A stretch of 64,000 bases of DNA from Fimbriimonadales bacterium (lineage in GTDB: Bacteria; Armatimonadota; Fimbriimonadia; Fimbriimonadales; ATM1). The notes beneath the pieces are model-generated. The model saw nothing but the letters and a program-made list of their open reading frames with translations. It searched no databases and had not been told where the DNA came from. The stretch lies in NCBI GenBank assembly GCA_035559795.1, contig DATMAR010000003.1, positions 62,001 to 126,000 on the forward strand, read 5' to 3'. Position numbers and translations under genes: made by a program. Positions 51,767-60,814 of this stretch are shown here, in pieces; positions within the stretch are counted from its first letter, which is position 1, and each line of letters starts with the position of its first letter.

Positions 51767-52438
51767 ATGGATGCTTTACGTTATTGGTTGACTACACCCA
51801 CACACCAAAACCTCTTCCCTGTCTGGCAAGTAAGGGAAACAGTACAGGCAGCCATGATTTTTGCCGATTCTTGGATAGAGAGGTTTATCCCGCTGGAGGG
51901 AAACCAAGACAACGTCATGCTTCATTTAGCGAATCTATCTGAGTTCGGTGGAAACGAAGTAGCCGCAAGAAAACGGCTCGAACCAGATTTCGAGGGTCAA
52001 AGGTTGCTTCGGGGGAAGGACCTAGGTAGAGCTGACTCCTTACAAATGAGTACAACCCGCACATATACTCGGAAACACAGTGGGACAATTCGGCATCTGA
52101 TAAGTAGAGAACAAAAATTCCGCTCTCATTTCGCGGAAAAACGACCCGCGAAAGAACGGAATTCTCTAAAAAAACGCGAAGATCGCGAGATTCTCGGCCT
52201 GGAAAACGGCGATCGCAGCCTTGAATGGCTAAGAACCGGAGTACTCATGAAATTCGTGCCTGAGAAGATACGGGAAGTAGGCATGCTGTTGACGTTGGTG
52301 CAATGTCGCGAGGGAAATTCCCCTTCGACGAACCCACAAAGCGCAAAACTTTCGGGCGAGTCGGGCCTTAGGGCAGCGCAAACACCTATGGAACGGGTAA
52401 ACGTTAATTGTATTAGGAGTATCCTCAACGCTCCTTAA
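51767..52438 (+). other. Long leader region of clpC: open frame of doubtful reality or structured RNA
   Basis: An uninterrupted 223-codon frame (MDALRYWLTTPTHQ...CIRSILNAP) runs through this stretch. It has no Shine-Dalgarno, no recognisable domain and a composition unlike neighbours in its second half. The second half contains several strong inverted repeats: a nested hairpin at 52116-52163, AGCC...GGCT near 52215, GTGCCT...AGGCAT near 52258-52288 and TTAGGAG...CTCCTTAA just before clpC. I see no match to RNase P RNA, tmRNA, 6S, SRP RNA or a known riboswitch. It could be a genuine unknown protein, or a structured RNA or regulatory leader of clpC. Confidence 0.35.
52116..52163. other. Nested inverted repeat in the clpC leader
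   Basis: The outer stem AATTCCG/CGGAATT (7 bp) encloses an inner perfect stem TTTCGCGG/CCGCGAAA (8 bp) with a nine-base loop. On the minus strand it is followed by TTTTTG, so it could end a leftward transcript, but no leftward gene is evident. Confidence 0.6.
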
Positions 52439-52451
52439 AGAAGATAAAGCA

Positions 52452-54932
52452 ATGTGGCAGAGATTTACTGAACGAGCAAGAAAAGTAGTCTTCTACGCTC
52501 AAGAAGAAGCGCAGAGGTTCGGAGAAGGTTATGTCAGTACTGAACATCTGTTGTTAGGACTTGTGCGAGAGCAAGACAGCGTGGCAGCCCGCGTATTAGA
52601 AAAACTCGGTGTGAGCTTGTCGAAAATTCGCGCTGAGGTAGAGAAACAACTCCCTCGAGGCGAGCACAAACCCGTATCCGAGATGACCCTCACGCCTCGC
52701 GCGAAGCGCGTGATTGATTTAGCTTACGAAGAAGCGCGTCTTCTCAACAACAATTACATCGGCACAGAGCATCTCCTTCTCGGGCTCATCCGCGAAGGTG
52801 ATGGCTTAGCAGGACGCGTTTTAGCGAAATTGGGCGTAGAGTTGGAGCGCGCCCGTCGAGAAGTGATGAACTTGCAAGACAGCGAGGCTCCCGCACGCAC
52901 CGGGCGCTCTCATCGTTCCCAAACACAGACCCTCGACGAATTCGGTCGCGACCTGACAGAACTTGCTCGTCAAGGCAAGCTCGACCCGGTAATCGGGCGT
53001 CACACGGAAATCGAGCGTGTGATGCAGATTTTGAGCAGACGCACGAAAAACAACCCGTGCTTGATTGGAGAACCAGGCGTCGGTAAAACCGCTATTGCCG
53101 AAGGTCTTGCTCAACGAATCGTTGCGGGCGACGTTCCCGACCAAATCAAAGACAAACGCATTGTCGCTCTCGACCTTGCTGCTTTGGTCGCAGGAACGAA
53201 ATATCGCGGTGAATTCGAAGAACGAATGAAACGCGTTATGGACGAAGTTCGCAAAGCGGATGGCGAGGTCATTCTCTTTGTGGACGAGTTACACACGCTT
53301 GTTGGGGCTGGCGCCGCAGAAGGCGCGATCGATGCTTCGAACATCATGAAACCGGCTCTGGCAAGGGGTGAACTCCAATGCATTGGGGCGACGACTCAAG
53401 ACGAATTCCGTAAATACATCGAAAGAGACCCTGCCCTTGAGCGTCGCTTCCAGCCCGTAATGGTTCGTGAGCCCAGCGAAGAAGAGGCAGTAGAAATTTT
53501 GAAAGGGCTTCGCGATCGCTACGAAGCGCATCACAAAGTGCATATTCAAAACGACGCTTTGGTTTCCGCGGTTCAACTATCCATGCGGTATATCAGCGAT
53601 AGAGCGCTTCCTGACAAAGCGATTGACTTGGTAGACGAAGCGGCAAGCCGCGCGCGGCTAATGCTCACTCTTCCTCCGTTAGATATCCGTCAAGACCGTC
53701 AGATGCTCGAGCGATTACGCCAAGAGCATGAAGCACTCTCTCGCCGCCAGGATTTAGACGGACGTTTAGAGCAACTTCAGCAACAAATTGAATTGCTCGA
53801 TAAAAACCTCAAAGAACGAGAAGAGCAATGGAAAGCGCTTCCTAAAGAAGAACCAGTCGTTACAGAACACGAGATTGCACAAATCGTTCAATCTTGGACT
53901 GGCATTCCTGTAACTCGATTAGTGGAAGCGGAAAGCCAGAAACTCTTGCGCATGGAAGAGGAACTGCGCAAGCGTATCGTCGGTCAACACGACGCGGTGA
54001 GCGCCGTATCTCGAGCCGTGCGTCGTGCCCGAAGCGGTATGAAAGACCCGAAACGACCGATGGGTAGTTTCTTCTTCCTCGGACCGACGGGTGTTGGAAA
54101 AACCGAAATGGCACGAGCTCTTGCGGAATTCCTTTTCGAAAACGAATCTAACCTCGTGCGCGTGGATATGTCCGAATACATGGAACGCTTCTCGGTTAGC
54201 CGATTGATTGGAGCGCCTCCCGGATATGTCGGTCACGAAGAAGGCGGACAATTAACCGAAGCGGTGAGACGTAATCCGTATTGCGTCGTACTTCTCGATG
54301 AAATCGAAAAGGCGCATCCGGACGTGTTCAACATCCTATTGCAAATTTTAGAAGATGGACGTCTGACGGATTCACAAGGCAGAGTGGTTGATTTCCGCAA
54401 TACGGTACTCATCATGACGTCGAACGTCGGTGTCCGCTCGATTGACGAAGAGCGCGCGATTGGATTCCGCGAAGCGCGGATAGACCCCAATGATCCGAAA
54501 GCATACGAATCTATGAGAAACAAAATGCTTTCGGAGATGCGCAAACTCTTCCGTCCGGAATTTCTCAACCGTGTAGACGAAGTTATCGTGTTCCATCACT
54601 TGAGCCGCGAAGACCTCTTGCAAATCGTGGACTTGCAAATTGCACGCGTGAACAAGCAAGGAGAAAGAATGCATATGAAGGTCGAAATCACGGATGCGGT
54701 TCGAGAGATGCTCGCTCGCGAAGGGTATCAGCCCGACATGGGTGCTCGCCCGCTTCGTCGTGCGGTTCAAAGATACATCGAAGACCCGTTGAGCGAAGAG
54801 ATTCTTTTGGGTCGCTTCAGCGAAGGTGACCATGTCTTGGTAGACCTCGATGAAACCGGACACGTCATCTTTCGTAAGGCTAGCGGAACCGAAGCAGGTC
54901 CTCGAGAAGCAGAAACCGTAAGCCCGAATTAA
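52452..54932 (+). CDS. clpC: ATP-dependent Clp protease ATP-binding subunit ClpC
   Basis: An 826-residue HSP100 unfoldase that feeds substrates to ClpP. It has two Clp N repeats (residues 1-140), AAA domain 1 with Walker A GEPGVGKT (206-213) and the pore loop in [13 protein letters not shown] coiled-coil middle domain with a UVR-like segment (about 420-470) and AAA domain 2 with Walker A GPTGVGKT (544-551) follow. The C-terminal D2 region ends [15 protein letters not shown]. No ctsR, mcsA or mcsB is adjacent, unlike in Bacillus. The start has only weak Shine-Dalgarno character (AAGAAG). Confidence 0.95.
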   Translation: MWQRFTERARKVVFYAQEEAQRFGEGYVSTEHLLLGLVREQDSVAARVLEKLGVSLSKIRAEVEKQLPRGEHKPVSEMTLTPRAKRVIDLAYEEARLLNNNYIGTEHLLLGLIREGDGLAGRVLAKLGVELERARREVMNLQDSEAPARTGRSHRSQTQTLDEFGRDLTELARQGKLDPVIGRHTEIERVMQILSRRTKNNPCLIGEPGVGKTAIAEGLAQRIVAGDVPDQIKDKRIVALDLAALVAGTKYRGEFEERMKRVMDEVRKADGEVILFVDELHTLVGAGAAEGAIDASNIMKPALARGELQCIGATTQDEFRKYIERDPALERRFQPVMVREPSEEEAVEILKGLRDRYEAHHKVHIQNDALVSAVQLSMRYISDRALPDKAIDLVDEAASRARLMLTLPPLDIRQDRQMLERLRQEHEALSRRQDLDGRLEQLQQQIELLDKNLKEREEQWKALPKEEPVVTEHEIAQIVQSWTGIPVTRLVEAESQKLLRMEEELRKRIVGQHDAVSAVSRAVRRARSGMKDPKRPMGSFFFLGPTGVGKTEMARALAEFLFENESNLVRVDMSEYMERFSVSRLIGAPPGYVGHEEGGQLTEAVRRNPYCVVLLDEIEKAHPDVFNILLQILEDGRLTDSQGRVVDFRNTVLIMTSNVGVRSIDEERAIGFREARIDPNDPKAYESMRNKMLSEMRKLFRPEFLNRVDEVIVFHHLSREDLLQIVDLQIARVNKQGERMHMKVEITDAVREMLAREGYQPDMGARPLRRAVQRYIEDPLSEEILLGRFSEGDHVLVDLDETGHVIFRKASGTEAGPREAETVSPN

Positions 54933-54965
54933 AACAAGTAGGGTTTCAGAGAAAAATAAGCTCCG

Positions 54966-54994
54966 TTTAGGATGTAGATCGTCAACATCCTAAA
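54966..54994. terminator. Hairpin between convergent clpC and queF
   Basis: A perfect ten-base stem (TTTAGGATGT with ACATCCTAAA) around a nine-base loop. No T tract follows on either strand, so it may act as a weak bidirectional terminator or an mRNA end stabiliser. Confidence 0.5.
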
Positions 54995-55018
54995 AGGCGG
55001 ATGTTTGTATCTGATTAA

Positions 55019-55372
55019 TCACTTCGTTTCTTTCGTATATTCCGCGACGACGATCGAACGGATTCCGCCACGTGTGTTGAATTCCCCGATGACTTTTGCA
55101 GTTCGTGGTTGACAGACTGCAACGATGTCGTCCAATATTTGATTGACGACGGCTTCGTAATACACTCCACGATTTCGATAACTTTGATAATACAATTTCA
55201 GCGATTTCAATTCGATGCAAAGTTTATCGGGTGTGTAACGCAAAATCATCGTTGCGAAATCGGGTTGGCCAGTGCGAGGGCAGACACTCGTAAACTCCGA
55301 AGTGATATGCTCGATAAGATAATCTCTTTCCGGTTTCGGATTTTCGAAAGTTTCTAAAATTTCTCGACTCAT
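55019..55372 (-). CDS. queF: NADPH-dependent 7-cyano-7-deazaguanine reductase QueF
   Basis: It reduces preQ0 to preQ1 in queuosine biosynthesis. The 117-residue unimodular type has catalytic Cys31 in TSVCPRTGQPDFA, Asp38 in the same motif, and the QueF signature ELKSLKLYYQSYRNRGVYYE (53-72) with the substrate Glu. Length and tunnel-fold pattern fit the short bacterial form. No preQ1 riboswitch was recognised upstream; a cluster of REP hairpins lies there. No other queuosine gene is in the window. Confidence 0.95.
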   Translation of the reverse strand: MSREILETFENPKPERDYLIEHITSEFTSVCPRTGQPDFATMILRYTPDKLCIELKSLKLYYQSYRNRGVYYEAVVNQILDDIVAVCQPRTAKVIGEFNTRGGIRSIVVAEYTKETK

Positions 55373-55413
55373 AACTTATCGCGCTTTTTTCTCCGTTCTT
55401 AATTTTGATATTA

Positions 55414-55542
55414 TTGCGCCTCACGGCGACTCTTATTTTTTTATATCATCGCGCCTTACGGCGCTCCTACTTTTTGATGTTGCCTATCGCGGCTCACGCC
55501 GCTCCTACATTTTTATATTGTCGCGACTTACGCCGCACCTAC
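55414..55542 (+). repeat. Cluster of four REP-type hairpins
   Basis: Copies at about 55414-55435 (decayed 3' part), 55449-55470 (consensus), 55487-55508 (stem GCGGC/GCCGC, loop TCAC) and 55521-55542 (GCGAC/GCCGC). All are in the same orientation at 35-38 base spacing, between divergent queF and the PAP2 gene. Confidence 0.92.
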
Positions 55543-55594
55543 ATTGCTTCTACATTATGTTCTAAAAAGCAATATCGAGTACACTTCATCGCCG

Positions 55595-56164
55595 ATGCTT
55601 CGTCTTTGGGAATGGGACAAAGAGGTCTTCGACTTTATCAATCAGGGGTTGAGATCGCCTTGGGCAGATGCATTTTTTCGTTTTTTCACGTGGTTGGGGT
55701 TGGGGTGGGTTCAAATAGGTATCCTTTTACTCATTTGGTTAAAAGAGGAAAAACTGCGGGAGAGCATGATGACGTGTTTTATAGGATGGAGCATAGCATC
55801 CGTCATCACGCACACATTGAAATTCACGATAGATCGCGTTCGACCTAGTACTCTCCTCCACGCATTCGTCGCTCAGGACGAAAAGATCCTCATCTATAGT
55901 TTTCCGAGTGGACACACTGCAACATCGTTTGCTATTGCGTGTGCTTTGGCATTATCGCTACCGAAACATCGGCTACTCGTGTCTTCGATTGCCTTTGTTG
56001 TGGCATTTCTCGTGGGTGTTTCTCGCATTTACCGCGGAGTCCACTGGCCAACGGACATCATTGCGAGTGCTCTTCTCGGTTTTTCGAGCGGAATACTCGC
56101 GCATCTCCTGATGAACAACTGGAAAGAGCGAAGAGCGCGACTCGCAGGGGGGGCTGAAAAATGA
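55595..56164 (+). CDS. PAP2-family membrane phosphatase
   Basis: A 189-residue lipid phosphatase with about five membrane helices. All three PAP2 motifs are visible: Lys76-x6-Arg83-Pro84 (KFTIDRVRP), PSGH at 104-107 and Ser143-Arg144-x5-His150-x3-Asp154 (SRIYRGVHWPTD). Candidates for its role are undecaprenyl-diphosphate or phosphatidate dephosphorylation at the membrane. ATG 55595 is preferred to an in-frame start further up. TACACT lies nine bases before it. The next gene overlaps it by four bases. Confidence 0.92.
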   Translation: MLRLWEWDKEVFDFINQGLRSPWADAFFRFFTWLGLGWVQIGILLLIWLKEEKLRESMMTCFIGWSIASVITHTLKFTIDRVRPSTLLHAFVAQDEKILIYSFPSGHTATSFAIACALALSLPKHRLLVSSIAFVVAFLVGVSRIYRGVHWPTDIIASALLGFSSGILAHLLMNNWKERRARLAGGAEK

Positions 56165-58143
56165 TTCCTGTTCTCTTGCTGTGCTTTCTCGAGATGAATG
56201 AACCAATACCCATCGAACCAGCGAGTATTTTCATCAAAGAGCAACAAGTTCCGACGAAAGTGAAACAAATTTCCCAAAGCACTTACCTCCTCAATACACA
56301 AGATGTAAAGGTAAAAGTGAAAAAGGGGGGTTCCAAGAACACTTGGACGTTTACCATCGAGCCGAAACAGGAAATCACGATTTCTTTTAGGATACGGAGT
56401 CGAGTGCGTCCTATAAGAGTGAATCGTAATGAAGACCATCGCGTATTACAATTCGGAATAGGAGACGCAACGAGCCGTCTCAACGACGCATTCCTAATCG
56501 AAAAAAAGAAAAAAATACTACACTTCAGCGAAGCCTCTGTCGTTTTACACGGTGGAACGAGTTATGGCGCTGCAATCGTTTCCTTTTCGAAATTCTCTCC
56601 GCAACTTCGCGTGCAAATTTCCGAACTAGAAACTTTCACGAAAAACGCAGACATCCAAGCCTTAGAAATACGAAATAAAGAAGAGTTTTCGCAATTTACA
56701 GAACTCGTGAAGTCTCTGAGGCAGACGAACGCACAAAAACCGACTCTTGTTTTTCGCAATGAGCAATACGAAGAAAGCGTGCGTATAAGGTGGTCGAGTT
56801 TAGCAACTGCAACGGGTATGAACGTGACCGCAGAAGAAGGTTTTTCTCATCGAGACTCTTTAGATTTGATTAAGCCAGTTTCCGATGTATGGACGATGGA
56901 TTACGGCAGTGTTTCGTCACTCCCGGAAATTTTAGTGACTCATGTCGTAACACCGACTAAAACTCGTTATTCAGTGGTAACGATTTTCAATTACATGGAC
57001 TATCCTCGGACGGTTTTTTTCGGATTCAACGAAATAGGACTCGACCCGAGAGTCGGTTACGCTTGCTTCGATTTTTGGAAGGTGCAATATCTGGGAGAGG
57101 TTGCAGGAAAATTGGGAGTGACCCTTCCTCCTTTATCTTCGCGTTTACTGCTCATCCGCCGAGGGAGCGAAGTTCCTCAAATTTTGGGGACCTCGGCACA
57201 CGCTTTAGGGGAAATAGGGGCTGGGTTGGACACGTCTTGGAATTCCGAGACGAAAACATTATCCGGAAAAATCACCCTTCCCGAGAACCGAAGTATAAGC
57301 GTTTATCTTTCGCATGCACTTCGAGAAGAGATATTCGAAAGTGCAGAAGCGAGTTGCGACGGGGGGGAAGCCACGGTTTCTCAAAATCGAGGGTTCTTTC
57401 GCTTACAATTGCGCACCGAGAAAGGAGGGGAATCTCATTGGAAAGTACGTTTTACCGGAAAGAAAACGACACCCGAGCCAAGCGGACAAGAGATTGCGGT
57501 TTCCGTAATTTCGCCCTGGATGAGTAGCATTCGCAGAAAACATCCAGAAGACACAAACGCAGGGTATTTCGTTTTCCGTAACGATTCCTTAGTTGCGTAT
57601 TTCGGGGATTCAGAGATTTACGATGCAGAATTAGAGCCGGACACTCTTTATCGTTATGCTGTGTTTCCTGTGGACTTTTACGGCGGGCTAGGAACTCCGG
57701 TCGAATTTATCGTGCGTACGCCGAATGCAAGGGACTCGATGATTTTCGATACTCCTATGGAAAGATGGACAGGCATTTCACCTCCACTTCCCGAAAAATC
57801 GAGAGGGGGGGGAGCAATAAGCGTAAACGAAAAGAGAGTTTATGGGTTGAGCATGAGCATTCCTAGCGAAGGCACTTTTCGAATTTCGAGGGCATTCGAG
57901 CAATTCGAAGGCACTGTCGCATTGGAAGACGGTTCAGACGAATCGGTCGAGGCCGAATTCGTGATTTTGGGTGACGGTAAAGAGATATGGCGGAGTAAGA
58001 GTTTGAAGAAAGGCTTACAAGAGAATTTTTCCATACCGCTTTCGCAGATCTATCACTTGACGCTTCGCGTGGAGAAAAAGAGTGGAAGCGGAAAAGCGTA
58101 TGCGGCTTGGATTAACCCTGTTCTAAAGGCAAAGCGTCCGTAA
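56161..58143 (+). CDS. Uncharacterised protein with alpha-galactosidase-C-terminal-like and NPCBM-like domains
   Basis: A 660-residue protein coupled to the PAP2 gene by a four-base overlap. The middle (about 285-430) reads like the beta-sandwich that follows the barrel in GH36/GH27-type alpha-galactosidases: ACFDFWKVQYLGEVAGKLGVTLPPLSSRLLLI, PQILGTSAHALGEIG and TKTLSGKITL (quoted in parts). The C-terminal 100 residues (YGLSMSIPSEGTFRI...FVILGDGKEIWRSKSL) resemble an NPCBM carbohydrate-binding module. I see no full catalytic barrel upstream; the first 280 residues are unassigned. The N-terminus is hydrophobic but not a clear signal peptide. Confidence 0.6.
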   Translation: MIPVLLLCFLEMNEPIPIEPASIFIKEQQVPTKVKQISQSTYLLNTQDVKVKVKKGGSKNTWTFTIEPKQEITISFRIRSRVRPIRVNRNEDHRVLQFGIGDATSRLNDAFLIEKKKKILHFSEASVVLHGGTSYGAAIVSFSKFSPQLRVQISELETFTKNADIQALEIRNKEEFSQFTELVKSLRQTNAQKPTLVFRNEQYEESVRIRWSSLATATGMNVTAEEGFSHRDSLDLIKPVSDVWTMDYGSVSSLPEILVTHVVTPTKTRYSVVTIFNYMDYPRTVFFGFNEIGLDPRVGYACFDFWKVQYLGEVAGKLGVTLPPLSSRLLLIRRGSEVPQILGTSAHALGEIGAGLDTSWNSETKTLSGKITLPENRSISVYLSHALREEIFESAEASCDGGEATVSQNRGFFRLQLRTEKGGESHWKVRFTGKKTTPEPSGQEIAVSVISPWMSSIRRKHPEDTNAGYFVFRNDSLVAYFGDSEIYDAELEPDTLYRYAVFPVDFYGGLGTPVEFIVRTPNARDSMIFDTPMERWTGISPPLPEKSRGGGAISVNEKRVYGLSMSIPSEGTFRISRAFEQFEGTVALEDGSDESVEAEFVILGDGKEIWRSKSLKKGLQENFSIPLSQIYHLTLRVEKKSGSGKAYAAWINPVLKAKRP

Positions 58144-58516
58144 GCATCGCTTGCATTAAATCCGTGCGAAGAACAACGCCCACGAGTTTTTCGTCGCGCA
58201 CGACCGGAAGAATCGTTAAACCTTTCGTCAGCATGAGATGCAAGGCTTCCGAGATTTCTAAATTGTCGTTTGCGGTAATCGGCTCAGATGTAGCATATAT
58301 CAAGGCTTTGGTAGGAGAAAGACCGGTTACATCTCCCTTCGCCATCACCGCACGTGAAAGGTCCCCTTCGGTGATTACTGCGCAAGGCTTTTTATCAGAA
58401 TCCACGAAAACCAATGCGGGGAATTGGTAAATATCCATTTTGTCCACGGCGTCTCGAAAAGTAGAATCGAGCGTAAGCGTGGGAATATGAACATGCATGA
58501 CTTCGCTGAGAGTCAT
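58112..58516 (-). CDS. CBS-domain pair protein
   Basis: A 134-residue protein consisting of two CBS motifs: SEVMHVHIPTLTLDSTFRDAVDKMD with CAVITEGDLSRAVM, then TSEPITANDNLEISEALHLMLTKGLTILPVV with LVGVVLRTDLMQAML (quoted in parts). Such Bateman modules bind adenine nucleotides and regulate partners. No partner domain is fused. It overlaps the end of the preceding convergent gene by 32 bases. Confidence 0.88.
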   Translation of the reverse strand: MTLSEVMHVHIPTLTLDSTFRDAVDKMDIYQFPALVFVDSDKKPCAVITEGDLSRAVMAKGDVTGLSPTKALIYATSEPITANDNLEISEALHLMLTKGLTILPVVRDEKLVGVVLRTDLMQAMLTDALPLEQG

Positions 58517-58544
58517 GAAATCAATATACCGTTTGTAGAGAACT

Positions 58545-59069
58545 CTAAGAAAACGAAACGCCTTTCTGCCAAGCGTTTCTCACCGAGCGCAAGGCTTCGA
58601 GATAGTTTTCGAACCCTTCGCTCAAGCGTCTGAATAACCATGCTTCCCTGCTGAACTCACCATAATCGAAAGTGCTTACGATGTAATAGCTCGATTTACC
58701 GAGTGCGATCGTATCTAACAATCCTAAGAGCGCTCCACGTTTTTGGAACAGTCGTTTTTGTTCGGGAAAAAGTCCTTCCCAAAACATTACGAAATCTCCG
58801 ATATGCTTATGAACTTCCCTTTCCCGTTCGAAACTATCCGCACCATAACGAATGTCTCCCGCATAAATCATCGCGAGCAAATCATCTAATGGGCCATAGG
58901 GAGTTTCGAGGTTGGATGCCTCTATGTGAGCGAAGTCCACTAAGAGATGGGCAAGATAGTCCTCGACGTCTTGCTCGTGAACTCCGAGCACTTTGTCGAA
59001 ACTTCCGTAGATCGCTTCGCGAAGAAACTTCCGCAAAGGATGACGTTCGCTAATTTTTCGACGTTTCAT
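58545..59069 (-). CDS. Uncharacterised helical protein
   Basis: A 174-residue soluble protein with no motif I recognise. It starts MKRRKISERHPLRKFLREA and contains LLVDFAHIEASN, GPLDDLLAMIYAGDIRYGADSFERER and the end LRSVRNAWQKG. It looks all-helical with many conserved-looking acidic and aromatic positions. It lies 28 bases upstream of the CBS gene in the same direction and may be co-transcribed. Confidence 0.65.
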   Translation of the reverse strand: MKRRKISERHPLRKFLREAIYGSFDKVLGVHEQDVEDYLAHLLVDFAHIEASNLETPYGPLDDLLAMIYAGDIRYGADSFEREREVHKHIGDFVMFWEGLFPEQKRLFQKRGALLGLLDTIALGKSSYYIVSTFDYGEFSREAWLFRRLSEGFENYLEALRSVRNAWQKGVSFS

Positions 59070-59322
59070 AATCCGACCGGTAGTTAAAAGGTTTTTTCCC
59101 TATATGCCAATAATCTCACCGTAGTTTTTTTACTGGGTATTCGGCATAAGCAACTTTTCATTAGTAGGCTTACACCTTATTAGTTCTGCTTCGAGAAAAC
59201 GGGGTTACTCTCGAAGAAATGCATTTCCAGTGTTAATATCTACGAGTTTCATGCCAAAACAGGTTCTTAAAAATTCGAGAAAATGCATCCTGCACACAAG
59301 CCAACAAGAGGGGATAGTTTCT
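59070..59322. other. Gap with two stem-loops
   Basis: No gene is seen. An imperfect inverted repeat (TATGCC...GGCATA) spans about 59104-59147, and a perfect 8-bp one (CTTCGAGA/TCTCGAAG, 12-base loop) lies at 59190-59217. They could be parts of a leader of the leftward gene at 58545 or an operator. Confidence 0.4.
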
Positions 59323-60057
59323 TTAAATAAGCCCCAGGTCTTCTTCGAACCCAGCCATTACGTTCATCATATGAATCATTTGTGCGCAGCCCGCCTTGCC
59401 GTGAATACTCGAAACGACCTCGGAGCGGAGGGCGGCCGTTTCTTGTGATGAAAACTCCATATCGAGTGAAAGCGTATACACGGCAAAGGGTTTGCCCTTC
59501 GTAAGGGCAACCAGATCATCGCCCGGAGATGCTTCTCTCACGAAGAACGACCTACCGTAAACTTCTTCGTAGAGGTCGTCGATATCCTGCGGATTTTGCG
59601 GAGTTCGAATTGTCGCTGTAACGAGCGCTTTTATACATTCGTCGAGTTCTTCTTTTCTGCACGCGACTGTCACCCCCTTATCCCATCCTAATCTTTCGAG
59701 CGCTTGTTCGACCTCCGACAGTCCCTCTTCGAAAGAGAACAAGACAGACGGCTTTTCAACGAGGATTCCGGCACGAATCAAAGGGTTCAGCGCAATCAGC
59801 GCGAGCGTCGCAGCAGGACCCGGGCAAGAGGTCCGGTCAGCGCACACCAAGGGGTTGTTGTCCATGATTTCGATAAGTCCGTAAGGGCCATCCACTTCCG
59901 GATGCCCGAACAAAACCTCCCGCACCCATCCACGGCGTTCGAAACGGATATAAGGTTCTTTTTCGACCGTGAACTCCACTAAATGTACGCCAGGATGTCG
60001 TTCAAGATATCCTTTCAATTCAGCAGGTCCTTTTGCTGTAACTTCAATTACTTCCAT
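59323..60057 (-). CDS. ArgC/semialdehyde-dehydrogenase-like protein lacking the Rossmann domain
   Basis: A 244-residue protein. From about residue 50 on it follows the catalytic/dimerisation domain of N-acetyl-gamma-glutamyl-phosphate reductase (ArgC): FGHPEVDGPYG, then a Cys in TSCPGPAATLALIALNPL where ArgC has NPGCYPTA, ALVTATIRTP, IDDLYEEVYGRSFFVR and SIHGKAGCAQMIHMMNVMAGF where ArgC has KGAAGQAVQNMN. Only about 50 residues precede it, so the NADP-binding domain (about 150 residues) is missing, and ArgC's catalytic His motif is not seen. It is unlikely to be a normal ArgC. Function unknown. TATTCA lies ten bases before the ATG. Confidence 0.65.
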   Translation of the reverse strand: MEVIEVTAKGPAELKGYLERHPGVHLVEFTVEKEPYIRFERRGWVREVLFGHPEVDGPYGLIEIMDNNPLVCADRTSCPGPAATLALIALNPLIRAGILVEKPSVLFSFEEGLSEVEQALERLGWDKGVTVACRKEELDECIKALVTATIRTPQNPQDIDDLYEEVYGRSFFVREASPGDDLVALTKGKPFAVYTLSLDMEFSSQETAALRSEVVSSIHGKAGCAQMIHMMNVMAGFEEDLGLI

Positions 60058-60135
60058 CGTCTATTTTTGAATACGAACGAAATTTTGATTACTAACGAAA
60101 AAGGCCGTATACTCGCGGCGCGGCATCAATGCTGT

Positions 60136-60813
60136 TCATCCCCAAGAAAACTTTCCGAAGAAATCGGTTACTACGAACCATACTCTTTCTATAAATACCG
60201 CAAGTCGTGTCATTACTGTGTTCCCGAAATACGCCCCGAAGCCCACCATAAGCCAGAATCGCCCGATTCGCGTCGAGACTTTCATCACCGGATGTTTTTG
60301 GTCAAAACTAAAAAAGAAAAATAGCAACACCGTGAAAAGGACGAGGAGAAATAGAGTGTTATTGATAGAAGCTCCTATATCCGCACTGCTTTCCTGAATT
60401 ACGATGGGGCTTTTAAATGAACTCGTAATCAAGGGCATTTGCTGAGTGAATTGATTACGAATCGTTTGGCCTGCGCTTGCGCCCATCACTGCACCCAACG
60501 CCAATCGCATAAGCCATTCCGTACGTTTGAAATAGAGTCCATACCAACAGAGCCCCAAAGCGAGCGCCGCAAAGCCGTAAATAATCCCTCCTATTGCTCC
60601 TGTCGCAAAACTTTCGAGCCACGGGTCCCACCATTTCGGTTTCAGGAATTCGAACCAACTCGCAGCGAATGCAAAGCCGATCGTCAATCCGAGAAGGATA
60701 TGCTCTCCGAGGCGATAGAGAGGATTTTCTTTCCACAACAGCGACAAGATGGCTATGACACAAAAAGCCGCAATCCAAATGTCATAAGGAGGGGTTTGCA
60801 AAGCGGCAATCAT
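60136..60813 (-). CDS. Uncharacterised polytopic membrane protein
   Basis: A 225-residue protein with about six membrane helices (for example IWIAAFCVIAILSLLW, LLGLTIGFAFAASW, FATGAIGGIIYGFAAL, TLFLLVLFTVLLFFFF). No family is recognised. Its ATG lies one base after the stop of the gene at 60815, so the two form a coupled pair of membrane proteins. Confidence 0.7.
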   Translation of the reverse strand: MIAALQTPPYDIWIAAFCVIAILSLLWKENPLYRLGEHILLGLTIGFAFAASWFEFLKPKWWDPWLESFATGAIGGIIYGFAALALGLCWYGLYFKRTEWLMRLALGAVMGASAGQTIRNQFTQQMPLITSSFKSPIVIQESSADIGASINNTLFLLVLFTVLLFFFFSFDQKHPVMKVSTRIGRFWLMVGFGAYFGNTVMTRLAVFIERVWFVVTDFFGKFSWG

Positions 60814-60814
60814 A

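Noticed and set aside
52126-52428. Minus-strand 100-codon frame before clpC
   Set aside because: No ribosome site or motif, and it ends inside a strong hairpin.
51767-52438. RNase P RNA, tmRNA, SRP RNA or 6S RNA
   Set aside because: None of their conserved sequence blocks (for example AGGAAAGTCC or the GGTTCGANTCC end of tmRNA) is present.
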